NCBI RefSeq assembly: GCF_016804325.1
Contig: NZ_CP043627.1
Span: 915,001 to 979,000, forward strand
Direction: 5' to 3'
DNA: 64,000 bases
From: Methylobacterium aquaticum
Lineage (GTDB): Bacteria > Pseudomonadota > Alphaproteobacteria > Rhizobiales > Beijerinckiaceae
The position numbers were made by a program, and so were the translations under genes. Positions 25,010 to 32,438 of this stretch are shown here, one piece after another. How positions within the stretch are numbered: the first letter of the stretch is position 1; every line of letters starts with the position of its first letter. The notes under the pieces are model-generated. The model had not been told where the DNA came from. It ran no database searches and saw only the letters and a program-made list of their open reading frames with translations.

Positions 25010-25522
25010 TCACCGCTCCGTCCCCGCCCGCAGCCGCGCCATGCAATGCACGTCCACGAAAGCCCCGTCCCGGAAGCTCGCCGCCCGGTGGGTGCCCTCG
25101 ATGACGAAGCCGAACCGCTCGTAGAGCGCGATCGCCCGGGCATTGTCGACGAACACCGTCATCTCGATCCGCAGGATGTTGAGCCAGTTGTCGGCGGTGT
25201 CGATCAGGGCGGCCAGCAGCTGGCGGCCGATGCCGCGCCCCGAAAACTCCTCGCTCACGCCGATCCAGAACTCGGCCGCGTGGGCGCGCCGGCCGTAGAA
25301 CGGGCGCAACCCCGCGGCGCCCACGACCCGGCCGGCCATCTCTGCCACGATGTGCACGTCCCGCGGCGAGCGCGGCGTCGCCCAGGCCTTGACCGCCTCG
25401 AAGGATTCGAACGGCAGCGCCAGCGTGCCGTTGCGAAAAGCCGGCTGGTTGTAGAGCGCGTAGAGGTCCGCGGCGTCCTCCTCGCGCATCGCCCGCACGG
25501 TCACGTCCGCCATGCCGGTCAT
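25010..25522 (-). CDS. GNAT family N-acetyltransferase
   Basis: 170 residues of the GNAT fold; the acetyl-CoA pyrophosphate-binding motif is FSGRGIGRQLLAALID, followed by LNILRIEMTVFVDNARAIAL and YERFGFVIEGTHR, as in the YhhY/SpeG-like branch. The ATG at 25522 overlaps the DUF2218 stop in ATGA. Coupled to petrobactin-type biosynthesis genes, its substrate may be a polyamine or the polyamine nitrogen of the finished metallophore, as in acetylated rhodopetrobactin; that is inference from context. Confidence 0.85.
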   Translation of the reverse strand: MTGMADVTVRAMREEDAADLYALYNQPAFRNGTLALPFESFEAVKAWATPRSPRDVHIVAEMAGRVVGAAGLRPFYGRRAHAAEFWIGVSEEFSGRGIGRQLLAALIDTADNWLNILRIEMTVFVDNARAIALYERFGFVIEGTHRAASFRDGAFVDVHCMARLRAGTER

Positions 25523-25797
25523 GCCCAGTCGATCCGCAGCGTCTCGCGGAAGGCGAAACGCTCGAGGTGGCGGACGATCACGGCGTGGAAGTCGGGCAGG
25601 GTGGCGGGGTCCGGGACCGACAGGTCGATCGTCAGGGCCTCGTCGCTGGCGGTGAGCCGGGTTTCGCCGAGGGGCAGGGCGATCCGCGCGGAGTGTTGAT
25701 CGAACTCGGTCTCGAACCGGTGCGACCAGTGCTTGGCGAGTTGCTGGAGGTAGCGGCTCGCATGGGCCGTGCCGACGACGGCGCGGGACTGGATCAT
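25519..25797 (-). CDS. DUF2218 family protein
   Basis: 92 residues, matching DUF2218: ASRYLQQLAKHWSHRFETEF, an all-beta middle, and a C-terminal helix HLERFAFRETLRIDW. The family is of unknown function and, from memory, is often found beside siderophore or iron-reduction genes. Start and stop overlap both neighbours by 4 bp (ATGA), so it is translated together with them. Another in-frame ATG lies three codons upstream. Confidence 0.85.
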   Translation of the reverse strand: MIQSRAVVGTAHASRYLQQLAKHWSHRFETEFDQHSARIALPLGETRLTASDEALTIDLSVPDPATLPDFHAVIVRHLERFAFRETLRIDWA

Positions 25798-27116
25798 GAC
25801 AGGCATCCTTCCTCGACGAGGCTGCGGTGATCGGTGAGATGCGCCTGCGCCCACGCCCGGTGGGCCCGGTCGAGCTGGCGCTTGAGCGAGGATTCGAGGG
25901 CATCGAGGGCGTCGAGCCTCGCCATGAGGCCCGCCACCTGCGCCGGGTCGGCCGACCGGGCGAGCTTCAACACGGCGTAGTGCAGGGCGGTGAGACCGTT
26001 CACCAGGGCCTCGATCTCGTCGCAAATGCGCTGGAACTCGGCGTCCGGCCAGCGCAGGGCGCGCCAGAAGAAGGCGAAGCCGTGCTCGTAGGCCCATTTG
26101 CGGATGGTGATGACCGGCAATTCGCGCAACGCCTCGCCGAGGGCGGCGAGGGTAAGCCCCCCGCGCCCCTCCGCATGGGCCGCCACGATCGCCCGGACCG
26201 CGTCGATCAGCGGGTTGGCGTCGAGGATGAAGCAGGCCTCGAAGAAGGCCGCGAGATCGGCCTTCTTCGGCGGGCGGGCCAGGCCCGGATCGAAGCGGTA
26301 GCCGCCGGCGACGCTGGGCTGGCGGATGGCGTTGAGCATCCGCTCGCGTTCGATCCGTCCTTCCCACCGGAAGTCGGGATCGCGCACCTGCCACAGGTCC
26401 GGGTCCTCGGTGAGGCTCACCAGCAGGTAATGCGGGAAGGGGTTCTGGTTGAACTTGTTCTCCCGCTCCGGCAGGTGGAACATGTCCAGCATCACCATGA
26501 TGCATTCGTCCGGTTCGCGCCGCGCCAGCAGTTCGAGCAAGGTCGCGACGTTCTCGTCCTTCGTCCGCGACGGGTCGTACCAGGCGTGGAGCGGCACGCC
26601 GTAGAGCCGTTGGAACCAGTGGCGGAATGCCTCGTGGTCCTGGGCGTCCGAGTGGTAGGCGAGGCGGAAATCGTCGGTGATGGCGAATTCCGCGTCCCAG
26701 ATCAGGGCGTAGAACGGCCGGTGGTCGATCCCGCGCGCCTTCAGCCCGTCGCAGACGCAGCTGACGAAGCAGTGGATCTTGAGGTCGTAGGCCAGTTCGC
26801 CGTGGACGCCCTCCGGGGCGGCGGCGACAACCTCCGCCACGGCCGGCTCGCGGGCGAGCAGCCCGGCGAGGTCGGAGACGGTCGCGAGGTCGCTCGCGGC
26901 GATCGCCTCCTCGGGGATCGCGAGGCCGAGGCTCATCTCCAGCGACAGGACGAGCTGCAGCACCTGCACCGAATCGAGATAGAGATCCTCGTTCAGCCGG
27001 GCATGGGGCCCGAACCGGTCGAGATGCGGGTGGTTCATCTCCTCGCGCAGCACCGTGCCGATGGCCGCGATGGCGGCGTCCCGGGTCAGAGTGGGATTCA
27101 TCGGGGCGGGAGTCAT
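25794..27116 (-). CDS. Acyl-carrier domain fused to DUF6005 (AsbD-AsbE-like) metallophore synthesis protein
   Basis: 440 residues in two parts. Residues about 1-95 are a carrier protein: LNEDLYLDSVQVLQLVLSLE has the Ser49 that would carry phosphopantetheine, the place where an activated aryl acid is loaded. The remaining 340 residues match DUF6005 (LKIHCFVSCVCDGLKARGID, CIMVMLDMFHLPERENKFNQ, YLLVSLTEDPDLW), the domain of AsbE, which in petrobactin synthesis joins the carrier-bound aryl acid to spermidine. In Bacillus asbD and asbE are separate; here they are fused. Overlaps the ligase gene by 4 bp. Assignment rests on family memory and context. Confidence 0.82.
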   Translation of the reverse strand: MTPAPMNPTLTRDAAIAAIGTVLREEMNHPHLDRFGPHARLNEDLYLDSVQVLQLVLSLEMSLGLAIPEEAIAASDLATVSDLAGLLAREPAVAEVVAAAPEGVHGELAYDLKIHCFVSCVCDGLKARGIDHRPFYALIWDAEFAITDDFRLAYHSDAQDHEAFRHWFQRLYGVPLHAWYDPSRTKDENVATLLELLARREPDECIMVMLDMFHLPERENKFNQNPFPHYLLVSLTEDPDLWQVRDPDFRWEGRIERERMLNAIRQPSVAGGYRFDPGLARPPKKADLAAFFEACFILDANPLIDAVRAIVAAHAEGRGGLTLAALGEALRELPVITIRKWAYEHGFAFFWRALRWPDAEFQRICDEIEALVNGLTALHYAVLKLARSADPAQVAGLMARLDALDALESSLKRQLDRAHRAWAQAHLTDHRSLVEEGCLS

Positions 27117-28393
27117 TCCGCGGCCTCCAGGGCGCCGCTGCGGTAGAGCGCGGCGGCCTCGCGGCGGGAGATCTTGCCGTTGGCCTGGCGCGGGATCGCC
27201 GCGACCTGCACCGTCTCGACCGGCACCTGGTGGCCGGCGAGGAGACGGCGGCACCAGTCCTGGAGGTCGCGGGGGGCGATCCGGGCCTCGGCACTGAAGA
27301 GAAGCGTCACCCGCTCGCCCGCGAAGGCGTCGGGCCGCGCGAAGGCGACGGCGTCGGTGATGCCGGGCATCGCCATCACCACGTCCTCGACCTCGCCCGG
27401 ATAGACGTTGAGGCCCGAGACGTTGATCGTGTCGCTCAGGCGCGCGACGAAGACCAGCATGCCGTCGGGCGTCCGGTAGCCGAGATCGCCGGTCCGCACC
27501 GTGCCGGCCTCGCCCTCGACCACGATCTCCGCCGGCGCCTCGGCGCTTGGTCCCGCGGTCACCCGGTGATGGGGCAGGGGGCGGCCGATCGCGTCGGCCC
27601 GCTGCAGGTCCGGGTTCACCGCGATGCAGCCGGTTTCCGAGCAGCCGTATTGCTGGAACAGGTGCTCGACCCGGGCCCGGATGGCGGAGAACCACGGCGC
27701 CGGCAGCAGGGTGCCGGAGGTCATCGCCGCATGGATGCGCTCGTCCTCCGGCAGCAGCCGGGCGAGCGTGTGCAGCATGGCCGGCGAGGTATAGAGCAGC
27801 GGCCGCTCGGCCTCGCGCAGGCGGCGCAGCAGGTAGCGCGGGTTGCCGGTATCGAGCACCACCGGCGCCCGGCCGCGATGCAGGCCGACGAGGAGGCCGC
27901 AGATCAGCCCGTAGGAATGGGTGATTGGGCAGGCGATCACCGGCGTCATGCCCTCCGGCTCGGTGAAGGCCGCGACGTAGCTGGCGATCTCGCGCTCCAC
28001 CGCCTGCCAGGGCCGGGCGATGCATTTCGGCTCGCCGGTCGTGCCCGAACTCATCTGGAGCAGATGCCCCTCGCCCGGCACCGGGGGCGGCGCGTCGTCC
28101 AGGCTCTCTCCGTCCAAGTTCTCGCCATCGAGGTCGTCGAGGAAGATCCGGTGGCAGCCGGCGCGGGCGGCGAGGCGCCGGGCGCCGTCATTGGGCAGGG
28201 CCGGATGGATCGGCAGCAGCGTCGCGCCGGCCCGGCGGGCGGCGAGGATGAAGGCGAGGCTCGAGGCGTTGTCGCGAAAGCGCGCGGCGACCCGCTCGCC
28301 GCTGCCGCCCCGCAAGGCGGCGCGTTCGGTGAAATGGACGAGGGCGGCCTCCATCTCGTCCGCCGCGAGGATGCGTCCGTCGATCTCGATCAT
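27113..28393 (-). CDS. Aryl acid-activating AMP-dependent ligase (AsbC-like)
   Basis: 426-residue member of the ANL superfamily. Core motifs: the P-loop-like LLQMSSGTTGEPKCI, HSYGLICGLLVGLHRG, QQYGCSETGC, TGDLGYRTPDGM and the C-terminal lysine in RQANGKISR. It is expected to adenylate a hydroxybenzoate and load it on the carrier domain encoded next. In petrobactin the acid is 3,4-dihydroxybenzoate; no 3-dehydroshikimate dehydratase (AsbF) is in the window, so the acid may be made elsewhere or be a different benzoate. ATGA overlap with both neighbours. Confidence 0.87.
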   Translation of the reverse strand: MIEIDGRILAADEMEAALVHFTERAALRGGSGERVAARFRDNASSLAFILAARRAGATLLPIHPALPNDGARRLAARAGCHRIFLDDLDGENLDGESLDDAPPPVPGEGHLLQMSSGTTGEPKCIARPWQAVEREIASYVAAFTEPEGMTPVIACPITHSYGLICGLLVGLHRGRAPVVLDTGNPRYLLRRLREAERPLLYTSPAMLHTLARLLPEDERIHAAMTSGTLLPAPWFSAIRARVEHLFQQYGCSETGCIAVNPDLQRADAIGRPLPHHRVTAGPSAEAPAEIVVEGEAGTVRTGDLGYRTPDGMLVFVARLSDTINVSGLNVYPGEVEDVVMAMPGITDAVAFARPDAFAGERVTLLFSAEARIAPRDLQDWCRRLLAGHQVPVETVQVAAIPRQANGKISRREAAALYRSGALEAAE

Positions 28394-30084
28394 GATGCTG
28401 TCCGCAGGAGGGAAGGCAGGAGGGAAGGAAACAGGGCGTTCGGGACGAGGCGGCTGCAGCGCGCCTCCGCCAGCCCGAGCTTGCGGGCGAGCAGCGCCTC
28501 GACCCGCAGGCGGGGCGCCTCCACGGCGAGCTGTGCGAGCCGGTTCGTCAGCCCGTGCTCGGCCGCGTGGCGGCGCAGGCGCCGGCCGAGGCTTTCCCAG
28601 AACCCGGCCTCGTCGAGCCAGTGCCGGCGAGCGAGGCCATGGGTGATCTCGCTCAGGTTGAAGACGAACAGGCTGTCGGTGACGAGTTCGGCGAGGGTCG
28701 CGGGCGAGCGCATGGCGTGGAAGCGGTCGTCCGGCGGCCCGGCATGGGCCGGGTCTATGGCGCCGAGATCCGGAATGGGGGGCACGTCGCGCAGGAAGTC
28801 CGGCGCGTATTCGGCGCTCTCGTGGAAGTCGCGCAGGATCACCCGCTCGGGCCAGCCGTCGCGATGCACCAGGATCATGTTCTGGCCGTGCGCCTCGAGC
28901 GCCACGCCATGCGCGACCAGGAGATGCCAGACCGGCAGCACCGCGACCTCGACCAGCCGGTCGAGCCAAGCCTGGAGACCGTAGCGCGTGAGCCACGGCG
29001 CCACGAAGCTGCGGCCGTCCGGCTCGGCCGCGCAGAGCGCGTTGAACGGTACGGCCGCCTCGCCCGGTGCCAGGACCGGGCTCTCGCGCCAGATCGCCGC
29101 CAGCCGTCCGGCCAAGGGGCCGTCGCGGTCGGCGATCACGGCGGCGTGCTCGCGCAGCACCGCCATCCCGTCGAGCAGCGGGTCGCCGGCGACCACCTCG
29201 GCGAGCCAGCCGGACAGGGCCGGGGCGGTCAGGACGAAATGCGGATCGAGGATCCGCAGGCTCGACGTGCTGACGACGCTCATCGCCAGCTTCACGCTCG
29301 GCGCGCGCGGGTCGTCGGCATCGTGCAGCGTGCGCAGGGACTGGCTCGCCCGGTAGCGCGGACCGGCCGGCCCGAGGGCGACCGCCCGTCCCTCCGTGAG
29401 ATGAGTGCGCAGGGGCTCCTCGCCCGCGAGGCGGCGCATCTGCCACGGATGGACCGGCAGAACGGCGTGCGAGGCGGGGGAATGGCCGGCCTCGGTCAGG
29501 CGATGCACCAGCCGGTCCCACTCCGCCCCGAGCAGCCCGCGCCAGAACGTCTCCTCGCTGCAAGGCAGCGCGGCGGCGACCGTGGCGCGGGGCAGGGCGA
29601 GCCAGTCGAGGCGGAAGGCGCGGGCCGCCTCCGGCCCGTAGGCGGCATGGTCGTCGAGGGAGAAGCCGGTGCGGGCCTTGAAGCAGGGATGGTAGGGGTG
29701 CCCCTCCGACATCGCGCCGTCGAGCGCCGCGAAGGGCAGGGTGTGGCGCTCCCGCGCCGGCAGGTTTTCGGTATTCCAGCGGCAGAGCGCGACCGTCTGC
29801 CGGAGCTCCCGGTCCAGGCGCTCGCAGTTCTCCGGGATCGCCGGCAGCGCGTCCACCAGGGCGGCGAGCGGGGCCGGCCGCCAGCCTCCGTCGGCCTCCG
29901 CCATCTCGACCGGCCCGGCGAGGCGGGGGCGCCCGAAGGGGCCGAACGTGCCGAGGGCGCGGAAGTGCCGCCCGCCGAGCCGCCAATGCAGCCGGGCTTC
30001 CCGCGGCGCGGCCTCGGCCAGGCCCTCGAACAGGACTGCCTCCGCGAGCTGCCGCTTCACGCGATCCTCGGGCTCCTCCGGCAT
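28390..30084 (-). CDS. IucA/IucC-family NIS siderophore synthetase (AsbB-like)
   Basis: 564 residues, one of two NRPS-independent siderophore (NIS) synthetases. Conserved blocks: the substrate-contacting GHPYHPCFKARTGFSLDDH, LPVHPWQMRRL, SLRTLHDADDPRAPSVKLAM and, in the C-terminal FhuF-like part, LEAHGQNMILVHRDGWPERV. NIS enzymes use ATP to condense a carboxylate of citrate with an amine; two of them act on the two ends of citrate in petrobactin synthesis. ATG at 30084 is chosen because it follows the upstream stop by one base. Which of the two is AsbA or AsbB is assigned by gene order only. Confidence 0.9.
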   Translation of the reverse strand: MPEEPEDRVKRQLAEAVLFEGLAEAAPREARLHWRLGGRHFRALGTFGPFGRPRLAGPVEMAEADGGWRPAPLAALVDALPAIPENCERLDRELRQTVALCRWNTENLPARERHTLPFAALDGAMSEGHPYHPCFKARTGFSLDDHAAYGPEAARAFRLDWLALPRATVAAALPCSEETFWRGLLGAEWDRLVHRLTEAGHSPASHAVLPVHPWQMRRLAGEEPLRTHLTEGRAVALGPAGPRYRASQSLRTLHDADDPRAPSVKLAMSVVSTSSLRILDPHFVLTAPALSGWLAEVVAGDPLLDGMAVLREHAAVIADRDGPLAGRLAAIWRESPVLAPGEAAVPFNALCAAEPDGRSFVAPWLTRYGLQAWLDRLVEVAVLPVWHLLVAHGVALEAHGQNMILVHRDGWPERVILRDFHESAEYAPDFLRDVPPIPDLGAIDPAHAGPPDDRFHAMRSPATLAELVTDSLFVFNLSEITHGLARRHWLDEAGFWESLGRRLRRHAAEHGLTNRLAQLAVEAPRLRVEALLARKLGLAEARCSRLVPNALFPSLLPSLLRTAS

Positions 30085-30085
30085 G

Positions 30086-31876
30086 TCAGGACGCCAGGAC
30101 ACGGGCGCTCGCCTGCACCCGCCGCAGCGGGTTGGGCATCTCGCCATAGGTGCCGGCCCCGTCCGCCGAGGCGAGCTCGTCGCGATCGGCCAGGCGCACG
30201 CGCAGGTTGGCCTTGGTGCAGAGCGTCGGCCCGTCGAGCACCGCGCGGGCGAAGGCCCGCCCCGGACCGGTCATGCGCCGGGCGATCGTCTCCAGCCGGC
30301 GGGCGAGGTCGTCGAGGAGCACCTCCTCGCGGACGATCCCGTCATGGCCCATCCGGGCCACCACGGAGAAGACCTGGTTCACCACGAGGTAATAGGCGAG
30401 GCGCCGGGCGATCTCGTCGTCGTCGAAGAACAGCGCGGCGATGGTGCCGATCTCGGGCACGAGGCCCTGGATCCGCGGCCGGGCGGCCTCCGAGAGATAG
30501 AAGCCCTGGTTGTCGCGGTAGAAGCCGCGGCGCGGCCAGCCGTCCCGAACGTCGAGAAGGGAGTTCTGCTGGTGGGCCTCGAGCGCGACGCCGTGCCGGT
30601 CGTAGAGCGCGATCACCGGCTCCAGCATGCAGTCGAGGTAGAGGCTGAACCAGGTCCGGCCGGCATGGGCGGGATCGCCGCTACCGAGGCGGCGGATCAG
30701 GGTTTCGAGCCGCGACGGGCGGCCCGGTACCGGCTCGGCGGTGAGCGCCGCGAGGGTCGCGATGCCGCGCTCGGCACCGTTCCGGAACGGGTTCTCGCGA
30801 AACACCGTCTCGAAGCCGCTCTCGCGGTTGCCCGGGCTGTGCAAAGTGATCCAGGCCGGATCGGCGATGATCTTGAAGGTCGGGTGCGCGGCGCCGCCGC
30901 GCGCCAGGAGGCGGGCCACCGCGACCCCGGCCTCCAGCTCGGCCATCCGGCTCACCCGCAGCGAGTTGGTCAGGGTGACGGGCAGGGAGAACTTCGCCAT
31001 CCAGGCGCTGTCCGGCGCCCAGACGGTGCGCAGCGACGAGGTCGCGGTGAAGCGGGGACCGGCGGCGCCGAGCGGGCGCAGGATCCCCGCCTCCACCATC
31101 TCGGCGATCGGCCGCGTCAGCATCAGGGCCTCGGCCTGGAGCGGGTGCATCGGCAGGGCAATCTCGCCGGAGCGCAAGGGCAGGCCCGCGGCATCCGCAC
31201 CGAGGAGGTCGCGGGCGATCTCCGGGGCGGAGCGGGCCAAAGCCGAATCGTGCCGGACCCGGGACGCATCGACGGCGAAGACCGCGAGCCGGAAGATGCC
31301 GCCTTCCTCGGGGGCGTAGGTGCGCGCCTGCCACGGGGTGAGGCCCTGCCGGCTCTTCGGCGTCGGGTGCAGCCAGTGGCCGAAGACCAGGGCGCGCTCG
31401 GCGTCGATGAAATCCGTGCCCTCACGGGGCTCACGCGCGGCGAGGTCGAGCTGGCGGGCGGTCTCGCGGTAGCTGTCGAGCACCCGGCCGAGCAGCTCCA
31501 GTTCCCGCTCTCGGGCGCCCTCGCCGCCGGCCTCCTCGCAGCGCGCATAGGCCTCGCCGAGCAGGTCCTGCAACGCCCGCATCGGCGCGACGGGGCGCCA
31601 GCGCGGCTCGTGCAGGTGGCGGGTCCAGAGCCGGCCGAACCCTTGCGCGCCGCACAGCGAGGGCGCGACGATCTCGGCCCGGATCGCGACGCGCTGGCCG
31701 CGCAGGTTCCATTCCACGCAGAGAGCGGGCGGCCCGTCGGCGAGCGCGTGGCGCACCGGGATGCCGGGGTCGATCTCGCGCAGGTAGCCGTTGGCGAAGC
31801 TGCGGAAGGCCGCGGCCTCGGCGACGCTCTGCGACGAGGGGGGCGGGGAGGAGAGGGACGGGGACTTGGGGGACAT
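30086..31876 (-). CDS. IucA/IucC-family NIS siderophore synthetase (AsbA-like)
   Basis: 596 residues, the first gene of the biosynthetic operon. Shows the same family blocks as its neighbour: VFGHWLHPTPKSRQGLTPWQ, LPMHPLQAEALM, SSLRTVWAPDSAWMAKFSLP, VALEAHQQNSLLDVRDGWPR. In petrobactin the AsbA-type enzyme adds spermidine to a prochiral carboxylate of citrate. Start ATG at 31876 with GAGG about ten bases upstream; a TTG three codons earlier is possible. The N-terminal 20 residues are Ser/Pro-rich and likely unstructured. Confidence 0.9.
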   Translation of the reverse strand: MSPKSPSLSSPPPSSQSVAEAAAFRSFANGYLREIDPGIPVRHALADGPPALCVEWNLRGQRVAIRAEIVAPSLCGAQGFGRLWTRHLHEPRWRPVAPMRALQDLLGEAYARCEEAGGEGARERELELLGRVLDSYRETARQLDLAAREPREGTDFIDAERALVFGHWLHPTPKSRQGLTPWQARTYAPEEGGIFRLAVFAVDASRVRHDSALARSAPEIARDLLGADAAGLPLRSGEIALPMHPLQAEALMLTRPIAEMVEAGILRPLGAAGPRFTATSSLRTVWAPDSAWMAKFSLPVTLTNSLRVSRMAELEAGVAVARLLARGGAAHPTFKIIADPAWITLHSPGNRESGFETVFRENPFRNGAERGIATLAALTAEPVPGRPSRLETLIRRLGSGDPAHAGRTWFSLYLDCMLEPVIALYDRHGVALEAHQQNSLLDVRDGWPRRGFYRDNQGFYLSEAARPRIQGLVPEIGTIAALFFDDDEIARRLAYYLVVNQVFSVVARMGHDGIVREEVLLDDLARRLETIARRMTGPGRAFARAVLDGPTLCTKANLRVRLADRDELASADGAGTYGEMPNPLRRVQASARVLAS

Positions 31877-32014
31877 GACGACCAAACCTCGTTCTGGCCT
31901 CCGGTGGGCTTCGCGTGCGTGAGGGCGGTGGTGCCCGGTGACGGGCGGGGCCGAGCCGCCTTGCGGAGCGCGTCCGGGCTTGCATCGCGGCCGGGTCTAT
32001 CGCCCGTGCGATAG

Positions 32015-32115
32015 TCATGAGTCAAGAAAATATGACGGTTTATTGCACGAACATGCGTAGATTTGAATTATTATGAAAAAGATGAGCGCTGCTATTCAGT
32101 CGATTTCAAGTGCTA
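32015..32115 (-). promoter_or_regulatory. AT-rich putative promoter region of the biosynthesis operon
   Basis: About 100 bp of clearly AT-rich sequence, 140-240 bp upstream of the first synthetase gene, in otherwise GC-rich DNA. It is the natural site for an iron- or sigma-controlled promoter. I did not find a confident Fur/Irr box or FecI-type promoter by eye. Confidence 0.35.
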
Positions 32116-32157
32116 TCGTGGACAAGGAGATGAATGTACGAAGAAAGTGGCGCGCGA

Positions 32158-32349
32158 TTCTCCCTCCCCCCTCTGCGGGGGAGGGTGCCCGGCGGAGCCG
32201 GGCGGGAGAGGGGACGCCGCTTCCGGACATGACTGAACCGTTCTGAAGGGCGCCAAGCCCCGAAGCGTCGCGCTGCCCCTCTCGGCGGGACTTCGTCCCG
32301 CTGCGCCTGCTCCGCAGGCCACCCTCCCCCGCAGAGGGGGGAGGGAGAA
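32158..32349. repeat. 192 bp palindromic element with perfect 30 bp terminal inverted repeats
   Basis: Arms 32158-32187 (starting TTCTCCCTCCCCCC) and 32320-32349 are exact reverse complements. Inside are two smaller inverted repeats (GCCCGGCGGAGCCGGGC-like and GGGACTTCGTCCC). No ORF, no transposase: a MITE or REP-type mobile repeat. It lies between the TonB receptor gene and the synthetase operon. Similar architecture is seen at 45765-45959, with a different sequence. Confidence 0.75.
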
Positions 32350-32438
32350 GTCCGCGCCATTCCATTCCCCGGACGGCCCGCGCCCGCAAGGAGAGGAGAA
32401 ACCTCGTACGACGCTCAGGGCCGACGTCTCTCCAACCC

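Noticed and set aside
27230..32014. Three long plus-strand ORFs opposite the siderophore synthetases
   Set aside because: All lie opposite genes with full family motifs and encode Arg/Gly/Ala-rich sequence without domains.
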